Part shown: positions 5,233 to 11,467 of the stretch, piece after piece
Position numbering within the stretch: the stretch's first letter is position 1
How the letters are laid out: each line of letters starts with the position of its first letter
Assembly (NCBI GenBank): GCA_902478365.1
Contig: CABSKX010000045.1
Span: 1-18,731, forward strand
Source: an uncultured Collinsella sp.
GTDB taxonomy: Bacteria; Actinomycetota; Coriobacteriia; Coriobacteriales; Coriobacteriaceae
Direction of reading: 5' to 3'
DNA: 18,731 nucleotides
Notes under the pieces: model-generated
Databases searched by the model: none
What the model was told of the DNA's origin: nothing
What the model saw: the letters and a program-made list of their open reading frames with translations, nothing else
Made by a program: the position numbers and the translations under genes

Positions 5233-8232
5233 ATGGTTAACGATTTGGGCAATATGGACGACCTCGAGCTTATGCCGCTGGGCAGTAGTTATACGGTGCG
5301 GCGCGATCGCTTGATGAACGAACTTATCGCCAAGGGCCGAAAGGCCGGCATCGTAGTCCTCTACGCGCCTGATGGCTTTGGGAAAACCTCGGTGCTGCTG
5401 CAGTATGCCCAAGAGGTTAAAAACGATCCGACGCGAGGTCCCGTGCGGATCATTGAGGCAGACCGCGCCATTGGGCGCGAGGTGTTTATGCAGCTCGAGG
5501 TCGTTACCGAAGAGCTTAAGGACAAGCCGCACTCCCTGATTGCAATCGATAACGTGCCTAACCTCAGCCAGGGCGAGACCGAGGAGCTGATCGACCGAAT
5601 CCGAAGCCTGCGTGCTATGGGGGTTGGGGTCTTTATGAGCTGCCGTCCTTCGAATCGCCAGCTGATTCATGGACTGGGCGATTCGATTAAAGTCAACGCG
5701 CAGATGCTCAAGGTGCATGCCTATGAGTATTCGGCGTGGGCATCGGCGTTCTCGATCAGCACATCGCTCGACTTCTACCAGCTTACGCAGGGCGTGCCCG
5801 AGCTCGTCTCGGCTATGCAGTCGGGACTCTACGGGCAGGGAGACGTTGCCCAGATGCTCGAAAACGAGATCGTCAATATCTACGGTGCGGCACTTGTTGA
5901 TCTGGCGTCGCTCGAGAACAACGCCCTGTTTAGTGTGGCATGCTTGATGGTCCTAATGGGTGAGGGCAATGTTTCGGAGCTTGAGGCTTGCGGTGTTAGG
6001 CTTTCGGCGATTGACCAGTCCTATCTTGTCCGCGATTATCCCATTTTTGGCGTTGATCCGGCAGACCGGAGCTTTACCTGCTTGGGTACCGAGGACAACG
6101 CACGTCTGCGATTGCGCAAGCTGGTCGCCGAAATTCGCCCCGAACTCGTTGTGCGGGCGGCGCGTATATTGATTAAAGCGGGGCGCTGCGATACCGCGAT
6201 GGACCTTGCCGACGCGTTTTTGGACCGCAGTGCGGTGTTGGAGCTTGCCGGGCAGTATGGGGTCGATCTGGCCCTGACGGGGCATGGAGGGGATGTCTGC
6301 CGCGCGGCACTGGGAAAGACCGAAGCAGATGGCCGGGTATCGGAGCCGACGCCTGACGAGGCGCTCGGCATCTATCTGGCGGCGGTGAGCGTCTCCAATA
6401 CAAAGCTCGCGCGGTATATGGCCTCAATTATCGAGCGTGCGGGCGAGCAAGTGATTTGCGAGCTCGATCCGGTGTCGTGGAAGGTGGCGCACGCGTTTAC
6501 GGCCGCCTGTTATGGAGATAGTGGTCTGGGGCTTCCGGCAAGCCATACAGCGTTGGAAAGTGAGGCGTCTTGTGCCGCACTCGACATGCTGTCCGCACAT
6601 ATCGAGATAAAACATGGGCTGACCGAGCGGGCGAAGGGTGGTGAGATCCTCGCGGGACTCAAAACGGATAAGGTCTACGATTGTGAGCTCGATATCGCGG
6701 GGACGTTTGTGCGGGCGGACCGCATGTTGACGGAGCTATTTGATGGGTCGTATGCAAGGACTGACGAGCGTGATGACGAGATGGCCCTGACGCTCGAGGC
6801 ACTCGAAGCGCGTGGCATCCGAGCGCTCGCCATCTGGGTGCGCATGGTATTATCGGCGCGGCGCCTGCTTGCCGGCATGCCGGTGACCGACGAGCAGGCA
6901 TTCAATGAGCTCGACCGTTTTGCCGTGCGCGTGCGTGACAATCAAGTCCAGTTGTTTGGCTTGATACTGGAAGGCTGGCAGTCGCTGGCTGAGGGGCGTC
7001 CGGTCAATGCCAAATTCCGTGCGGTGCAGGTGCTCAGGCTTGCCGAGGAATCGATTGGATACATACGCGACAACGCACTGCTGCTAGAGCGCGCGGCATA
7101 CTTACGCAATACATCGATGGTATCGGTGCGCGAAGAGGCAGAGCTGCTCGATTTGAGTCGGACGCAGGTCGGTGGTGCCGAGGCTTGGATGGTGGCGCTG
7201 CATTTGGCCTCCGCGGGCCGCGATAGCGACCTTGCAGCCTGGATGTCCATGAACCGCCCAGGGATTTTGGATCCGTCGTATCGGCTGTTTGCGCGTCTTG
7301 CGATGCATTGTCTGGGTGAGCCGGCTGCTAGAATTCGAAAGAAGCTCCCGGTACGCGAGCTGTCGCGGTATTCGTTGCGTGACGACTTTGAGGGCGAAGG
7401 CGAGCGTCTGTTCCAGGCCGGCGATGCCGAGGGCGTCGATGTGATTGGCCATATCGAGATCCGCATGTTTGGGGCGTTTCGCGCCGAGCGCGACGGGTTT
7501 CCCATCACGGATAAGATGTGGCGCCGCAAGAAAGCGGCGACGCTTGCCGAGCGGCTTGCGCTGGGCATGGATGCACTGGTCGACCGCGAGACGCTGGCCA
7601 TGGAGCTGTGGCCCCATGCCGAGTTCAATAGCGCTCGTAACAATCTGTACTCGACGATATCGCGCCTGCGTTCGGCCTTGGGGCCGACACCGGACGGCAA
7701 GTCGTGTGTGCTGATCCAAAACGAGTGCATTGGGCTTAACGGCGATTACGTCAAGACCGACGTGCGGTTGTTTGATCAGATAAGCCGCGAAGTTTTGGGA
7801 AATCGCACGGGTGCGCGCGGACCTCATCTGATTGAGCTGTGCCTTAAGATCGAGCAGCTCTACGCCGGCCCGTTGTATGTTCCCAATGGCTGTAATCCCA
7901 CCTACTTTTTGCGTATGCGGCGCATTATGGAATCGAAGTATATCGACTGCATGATTCGGGGCGCGAATGCCGCCCTAGAAGAAAACGACCTGCAGTCGGC
8001 GGTATGGCTGGTGGAGTCGGGGCTGCGGCAAGAGACGGCGCGCGAGGACATGGTGCGTTGCGCTATGCGCGTCTACGGTGCGGCGGGGCGACGACGCGAT
8101 ATCGTCGAGCTGTACAGTGGGCATATGCATCACCTGAGGGAGCAGGTCAATGGCGTGCCCGAGCCCGAGACGCGGCGTCTATACGAGCGCTTGGTGGAGG
8201 GCAGGCTTAACCGCGTGCTCGTCGAGCGATAA
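5233..8232 (+). CDS. Large STAND-type ATPase regulator with C-terminal SARP-like winged helix and BTAD
   Basis: The 999-residue protein opens with an ATPase module: Walker A APDGFGKTS around residues 45-53 (Lys51) and a Walker B-like strand SLIAIDNV with Asp106. A segment near 128-140 (MGVGVFMSCRPSN) resembles sensor strands of MalT/LuxR-type STAND proteins. A long, mostly helical middle (about 200-735) lacks a clear motif. From about 741 (IEIRMFGAFRAERDG) begins an OmpR/SARP-like winged helix, including ELWPHAEFNSARNNLYSTI. A BTAD helical-repeat domain of about 150 residues then reaches the end. Classical SARPs put DNA binding and BTAD first and the ATPase after, so the order here is reversed. 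It is probably a cytosolic transcription factor switched by ATP and a ligand or partner, targets unknown. The start is ATG 5233 with GAGGAG (5222-5227) and a 5-base spacer. The stop overlaps a minus-strand terminator. Confidence 0.85.
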   Translation: MVNDLGNMDDLELMPLGSSYTVRRDRLMNELIAKGRKAGIVVLYAPDGFGKTSVLLQYAQEVKNDPTRGPVRIIEADRAIGREVFMQLEVVTEELKDKPHSLIAIDNVPNLSQGETEELIDRIRSLRAMGVGVFMSCRPSNRQLIHGLGDSIKVNAQMLKVHAYEYSAWASAFSISTSLDFYQLTQGVPELVSAMQSGLYGQGDVAQMLENEIVNIYGAALVDLASLENNALFSVACLMVLMGEGNVSELEACGVRLSAIDQSYLVRDYPIFGVDPADRSFTCLGTEDNARLRLRKLVAEIRPELVVRAARILIKAGRCDTAMDLADAFLDRSAVLELAGQYGVDLALTGHGGDVCRAALGKTEADGRVSEPTPDEALGIYLAAVSVSNTKLARYMASIIERAGEQVICELDPVSWKVAHAFTAACYGDSGLGLPASHTALESEASCAALDMLSAHIEIKHGLTERAKGGEILAGLKTDKVYDCELDIAGTFVRADRMLTELFDGSYARTDERDDEMALTLEALEARGIRALAIWVRMVLSARRLLAGMPVTDEQAFNELDRFAVRVRDNQVQLFGLILEGWQSLAEGRPVNAKFRAVQVLRLAEESIGYIRDNALLLERAAYLRNTSMVSVREEAELLDLSRTQVGGAEAWMVALHLASAGRDSDLAAWMSMNRPGILDPSYRLFARLAMHCLGEPAARIRKKLPVRELSRYSLRDDFEGEGERLFQAGDAEGVDVIGHIEIRMFGAFRAERDGFPITDKMWRRKKAATLAERLALGMDALVDRETLAMELWPHAEFNSARNNLYSTISRLRSALGPTPDGKSCVLIQNECIGLNGDYVKTDVRLFDQISREVLGNRTGARGPHLIELCLKIEQLYAGPLYVPNGCNPTYFLRMRRIMESKYIDCMIRGANAALEENDLQSAVWLVESGLRQETAREDMVRCAMRVYGAAGRRRDIVELYSGHMHHLREQVNGVPEPETRRLYERLVEGRLNRVLVER

Positions 8233-8261
8233 AAAAGAGCGTCCGAATTGCTCGGACGCTC
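8231..8261 (-). terminator. Intrinsic terminator of the minus-strand yhbY unit
   Basis: A perfect 10-bp stem (8237-8246 with 8252-8261) closes a 5-base loop. On the minus strand it is followed by six T residues (8236-8231). The tract overlaps the stop codon of the convergent regulator gene. On the plus strand there is no T tract, so it may stop plus-strand transcription only weakly. Confidence 0.85.
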
Positions 8262-8300
8262 GCAAGCTTGATGTATATTGGCTCGTCGGATCGTTGGCTC

Positions 8301-8600
8301 TTAGACGAGCTTAATCTTCTCGATGTCCTTGCGCGAGGACTCGCGATACAGCGAGAACTTGCGGCCGATAACCTGGACGACCTCGGCATGACAGCGGTCG
8401 GCGAGCTCTTCGGCGGCCTCGCGGGCGGAAAGGCTGGAACCATCGAGTACGGAGCACTTAACGAGCTCGTGCTTCTCCAGGTAGGCGACCGTCTGCTCGA
8501 CGGTGCCCTCGTTGATGTCGGACTTGCCGATGATGATGGCGGGGTTGAGGTGATGGGCCATGCTGCGAAGCTGCTTGACCTGGGCTCCTGTCAGTGCCAT
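8301..8600 (-). CDS. yhbY: YhbY family RNA-binding protein (CRM domain)
   Basis: The 99-residue protein is a single CRM (CRS1-YhbY) domain: MALTGAQVKQLRSMAHHLNP at the start, the IIGKSDINEGTVEQTV block, and GRKFSLYR with its basic loop near the C-terminus. Bacterial YhbY binds pre-50S ribosomal particles and is thought to help ribosome assembly. In many genomes it sits beside obg, nadD or rsfS; here it follows a methyltransferase gene with a 182-base gap. The ATG at 8600 gives the canonical N-terminus, but its ribosome-binding site is weak (a purine run AGAAAGCGAGA upstream). A terminator follows at 8261-8231. Confidence 0.93.
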   Translation of the reverse strand: MALTGAQVKQLRSMAHHLNPAIIIGKSDINEGTVEQTVAYLEKHELVKCSVLDGSSLSAREAAEELADRCHAEVVQVIGRKFSLYRESSRKDIEKIKLV

Positions 8601-8621
8601 GGGTTCTCGCTTTCTATGTTA

Positions 8622-8641
8622 TGGGGCGCCCCACGATGGGG
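8622..8641. repeat. Overlapping palindromes in the yhbY leader
   Basis: TGGGGCGCCCCA (8622-8633) is a perfect 12-bp palindrome. Its right half also forms the loop-stem CCCCACGATGGGG (8629-8641). The two folds share CCCC and cannot form together. They lie about 25-40 bases upstream of yhbY on its own strand. They could be an operator or a two-state leader; function unknown. Confidence 0.3.
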
Positions 8642-8782
8642 CCTTAATCTACGTGAGCTGTCCCACGATAGCGCAGGAACGGCGCGGTGTGGGGCGTGTT
8701 TGCCCAGTTCAAAAAGAATGCGGATGCCGAGCGGGAGAACAGCGCGGGTTACAGGCGGACGTGTACGGCGGCCGAAAGCGGT

Positions 8783-9670
8783 CTATGGACGAACCGAAGA
8801 GACCGGCTCCCATGCAATAAACGCCCAACGGACCTTGCGGACGTGGTCGAGCGTGTAGCGCCCCTGCGGCACGCCCTTGGACCCTGGCTCGCCGGCATGG
8901 GGATTCTCAATCATATGCTGAGCGATGTAGTCGCGCAGACGGTCGATCTTATCCTCGTTACCGTGCTCGAGCATGCGGGAGAAGTCCGCTACGCCCGCCT
9001 CAAGGCTATCGAAGGTATCGCGACGAGGCGATTCAAAGTACGTAACCTGCGGCAGGGCACCCATCTGAATGAGGATATTAAAGGCATACACAAAGCCATT
9101 ACTGCAGGTAACCGAGGCACCGATGGCGTTCATCAGGTGCAGGTCATAGCGCGGGCTGGAGTTGGCGACCATCGTGACAGCACAACGCCGACGAGCCGTT
9201 CGATCAAGCTTGGCAAGCACGCCTTTTAGGTTGGTCGTGGTGACAGAGCGACTGGCAAAGGCAACATCTACCGCTTTCGCGACCGGTCCAACCAAATCCC
9301 AGTCATCATCCCAAGCAAGCTCAAGCGGTGTAATGCGATCTTCGAGCCCATAGTACTCAATGCCAGCATCAAGCGTGCCCAACATGGCAGGGGAAAAGTC
9401 AGCAGCAATCACGGGATGCCCAGCCTGAGCAAGCGGAATAGCAATCGACCCAGCCCCACACCCCATATCAAGCACCGACTCACCAGGCTCAAGCGCTAAC
9501 AGCTTCATAAAATCCCGAGCATACGAAGCAGTCTCAAGCGGCCGAAAATGCCGAGCCCGCTTATCCCACTCAAAAGAGTCATCAGCTCGCCGCCGATCAG
9601 CTTGCAGACGCATCCACTCCTGGTTCCAATCTGTGGAAAGCAGCTCAGAACGATTCTCCCCATCAACCAC
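8783..9670 (-). CDS. Class I SAM-dependent methyltransferase
   Basis: The protein has 295 residues with the Rossmann-type motif I VLDMGCGAGS at about 66-75, and AADFSPAML with an acidic residue (Asp91) that should hold the SAM ribose. The N-terminal stretch with DWNQEWMRLQADRRRADD and EWDKRARHF resembles putative methyltransferases of anaerobes often annotated only as class I methyltransferase. No substrate can be named. I place the start at GTG 9670 because AGGAGG (9683-9678 on the minus strand) is spaced 7 bases from it. A longer frame from ATG 9730 would add 20 hydrophobic residues, but these are encoded by a terminator hairpin and are probably an artefact that mimics a signal sequence. 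The stop is TAG at 8785-8783. Confidence 0.88.
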   Translation of the reverse strand: MVDGENRSELLSTDWNQEWMRLQADRRRADDSFEWDKRARHFRPLETASYARDFMKLLALEPGESVLDMGCGAGSIAIPLAQAGHPVIAADFSPAMLGTLDAGIEYYGLEDRITPLELAWDDDWDLVGPVAKAVDVAFASRSVTTTNLKGVLAKLDRTARRRCAVTMVANSSPRYDLHLMNAIGASVTCSNGFVYAFNILIQMGALPQVTYFESPRRDTFDSLEAGVADFSRMLEHGNEDKIDRLRDYIAQHMIENPHAGEPGSKGVPQGRYTLDHVRKVRWAFIAWEPVSSVRP

Positions 9671-9688
9671 GGGCCAACCTCCTAGCAA

Positions 9689-9721
9689 CAAAAAAGCGAC
9701 TCCTCCCAAAAGAAGAGCCGC
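9689..9721 (-). terminator. Intrinsic terminator just before the methyltransferase start
   Basis: On the minus strand, 9721-9712 pairs with 9705-9696 as a 10-bp stem with two G-U pairs and a TTTTGG loop. A six-T tract follows (9695-9690). It ends six bases before the AGGAGG of the methyltransferase gene, leaving no room for a promoter in between. It may end the UPF0210 transcript, act as an attenuator for the methyltransferase, or both. Confidence 0.75.
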
Positions 9722-9727
9722 AACCAG

Positions 9728-9736
9728 CATATATCA
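9728..9736 (-). promoter_or_regulatory. Possible extended -10 promoter of the methyltransferase gene
   Basis: On the minus strand TGATATATG gives an extended -10 (TG, one base, then TATATG at 9733-9728). A TTGGCG lies upstream, 19 bases from the hexamer. Initiation would be near 9721, at the first base of the terminator stem, so the transcript would begin with that hairpin. This is a weak call resting on one good hexamer. Confidence 0.3.
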
Positions 9737-9835
9737 GAAAGAACCGATCCAACGCCAAACCGTCGCACCAGCCAAGTGGTGCAGGAGCGAAGCAACTGCA
9801 ACCGGGATAGAACTCAACCGAGGTCCCGTTATGCG

Positions 9836-9977
9836 GGAGCCCCGCCGCCGGGCGGCAGACATATAAGGTCGATCGCGAGTTCCGCACGAGCCGGAGAGCA
9901 CTTAATGTGCTCTCCGTGCGAGTCAGGACTGTCCGAGCAGGCGACCTTATATGTCTGCCGCCCGGCGGCGGGGCTCC
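9836..9977. repeat. 142-bp element with perfect 36-bp inverted arms
   Basis: Bases 9836-9871 are the exact reverse complement of 9942-9977 over 36 bases. The 70-base interior holds a second perfect palindrome, GGAGAGCAC (9893-9901) with GTGCTCTCC (9907-9915). Each arm also has its own small palindrome, GCCGCC-G-GGCGGC. The element starts 18 bases after the UPF0210 stop codon in the direction of that gene. No gene lies in it, and no clear target duplication flanks it. It resembles a BIME/REP-like unit or a miniature transposable element. Perfect identity of the arms implies recent origin or active maintenance. Confidence 0.85.
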
Positions 9978-9994
9978 TCGCCCGAACCCCTCAG

Positions 9995-11359
9995 CTAGTT
10001 CTTCAGCGAGTTCAGCGGTGCCGGGAAGCGTCCACCACGGTGGGCAAGCACGGTGCCGGCGTTGGGGTTCACCGGCATGATGGGCGCACGGCCAAACAGG
10101 CCGCCGTACTCGACGCAGTCGCCCACGCCCTTGCCAATGGCGGGAATCACGCGGACGGCCGTGGTTTTGTTGTTGATGACGCCGATAGCCATCTCGTCGG
10201 CGATGATGCCGGCGATGGTCTCGACCGGGGTGTCACCGGGGATGGCGATCATGTCCAGGCCAACGGAGCACACGCAGGTCATGGCCTCGAGCTTCTCGAG
10301 CGAAAGCGCGCCAGCCTCGACGGCGGCGATCATGCCGGCGTCCTCGGACACGGGGATAAAGGCGCCGGAGAGACCGCCCACGCTGGAGCTGGCCATGACG
10401 CCGCCCTTCTTGACGGCATCGTTGAGCATGGCGAGTGCGCAGGTCGTGCCGGGGCCACCGCAGGTGCCAACACCGATGATCTCGAGGATGCGGGCAACGG
10501 AGTCGCCGATGGCAGGCGTGGGGGCCAGCGACAGGTCGACAATGCCCTTCTCGACACCCAGGCGATGGGCGGCCTCGCGGCTCATGAGCTCACCGGCGCG
10601 GGTGATCTTAAAGGCGGTCTGCTTAATCTTCTCGGCGACCTCCATCATCGATGCGGAATCGGGCAGCGTCTCCAGGGCTGCGGCCATAACGCCGGGGCCC
10701 GAGACGCCTACGTTGATGACGGCGTCGGCCTCGCCACCGCCGTGGACAGCGCCCGCCATGAACGGGGAGTCCTCGACCATGTTGGCAAAGCAGACAAACT
10801 TGGAAGCGCCGACGGAGTCCTGGTCGGCCGTGAGCTTAGCGGCGTCGATGATGGTCTGCGCAGCCATGAGCACGGCGTCCATGTTGATGCCGGCGCGCAG
10901 GCTGGCGACGTTGACGCTGGAGCAGACGCGACTCGTGGTGGCGAGCGCCTGCGGGATGGACTGGATGACGCGGCGGTCGGCGTCGCCGATGCCCTTCTGG
11001 ACGAGCGCGGAGAAGCCGCCCAGGTAGTCGATGCCGAGGGTCTCGGCCGCACGGTCGAGGGCATGCGCGATGGGGGTGAGGTCCTCATCCTTGCAGCAAG
11101 CGGCGATCTGCGCCACCGGGGTGACGGAGACGCGCTTGTTGACGATAGGGATACCGTACTCGCGCTCGAGGTTCTCGGCGGTCTCGACCAAGTGCTCAGC
11201 CGTGTGCGTCACGTGGTCGTAGATCTTCGTGCACATGCGGTCGAGGTTCTCGTCGCCGCAACCCATGAGCGAAACGCCCATGGTGATGGTCCTGATGTCG
11301 AGGTTCTGCTCCTCAACCATGCCGCGGGTTTCCGCGATTTCTGCGGGCGTGATCGCCAT
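9995..11359 (-). CDS. UPF0210 (PFL-like, DUF711) family protein
   Basis: This 454-residue protein belongs to the conserved UPF0210/DUF711 family, described as PFL-like for a fold related to pyruvate formate-lyase/ribonucleotide reductase barrels. Its biochemical role is unknown. Recognisable blocks include the N-terminal EEQNLDIRTITMGVSL, the glycine-rich FMAGAVHGGGEADAVINVGV, LAPTPAIGDSVARILEIIG followed by a GTCGGPGTT turn, and the Cys-containing MTCVCSVGLDMIAIPGDT. The start is ATG 11359, behind AGGAG (11371-11367) with a 7-base spacer. A longer frame from 11416 crosses a hairpin and lacks conservation. Family members often sit next to a small ACT-domain protein (UPF0237); none is adjacent here. 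It is codirectional with the metH operon, 108 bases upstream, but a hairpin separates them. Confidence 0.92.
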   Translation of the reverse strand: MAITPAEIAETRGMVEEQNLDIRTITMGVSLMGCGDENLDRMCTKIYDHVTHTAEHLVETAENLEREYGIPIVNKRVSVTPVAQIAACCKDEDLTPIAHALDRAAETLGIDYLGGFSALVQKGIGDADRRVIQSIPQALATTSRVCSSVNVASLRAGINMDAVLMAAQTIIDAAKLTADQDSVGASKFVCFANMVEDSPFMAGAVHGGGEADAVINVGVSGPGVMAAALETLPDSASMMEVAEKIKQTAFKITRAGELMSREAAHRLGVEKGIVDLSLAPTPAIGDSVARILEIIGVGTCGGPGTTCALAMLNDAVKKGGVMASSSVGGLSGAFIPVSEDAGMIAAVEAGALSLEKLEAMTCVCSVGLDMIAIPGDTPVETIAGIIADEMAIGVINNKTTAVRVIPAIGKGVGDCVEYGGLFGRAPIMPVNPNAGTVLAHRGGRFPAPLNSLKN

Positions 11360-11404
11360 TCTTGCGCTCCTATCTGCCAAAACGAGCATAGCCTTCTCTA
11401 TTTT

Positions 11405-11442
11405 AACGTGCCGCACGTGCCAAGTGGCGCATGCGGCACGTT
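11405..11442. repeat. Long hairpin between metH and the UPF0210 gene
   Basis: Bases 11405-11422 pair with 11425-11442: an 18-bp stem with one mismatch and one G-U pair, and a two-base AG turn. In the metH direction (minus) the stem is followed by AAAA rather than a U tract, so it is not a standard terminator for metH. On the plus strand only four T residues follow. It could protect the 3' end of the metH mRNA, or be an operator for the UPF0210 gene 46 bases away. Confidence 0.6.
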
Positions 11443-11467
11443 TTGGTGCTCGGTTGTTTCCGTTGTG

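Noticed and set aside
9671..9730. Signal peptide on the methyltransferase (hydrophobic N-terminus from ATG 9730)
   Set aside because: The hydrophobic stretch is encoded by a terminator hairpin and its T tract. GTG 9670 has an ideal AGGAGG, and the remaining protein is a normal soluble methyltransferase.
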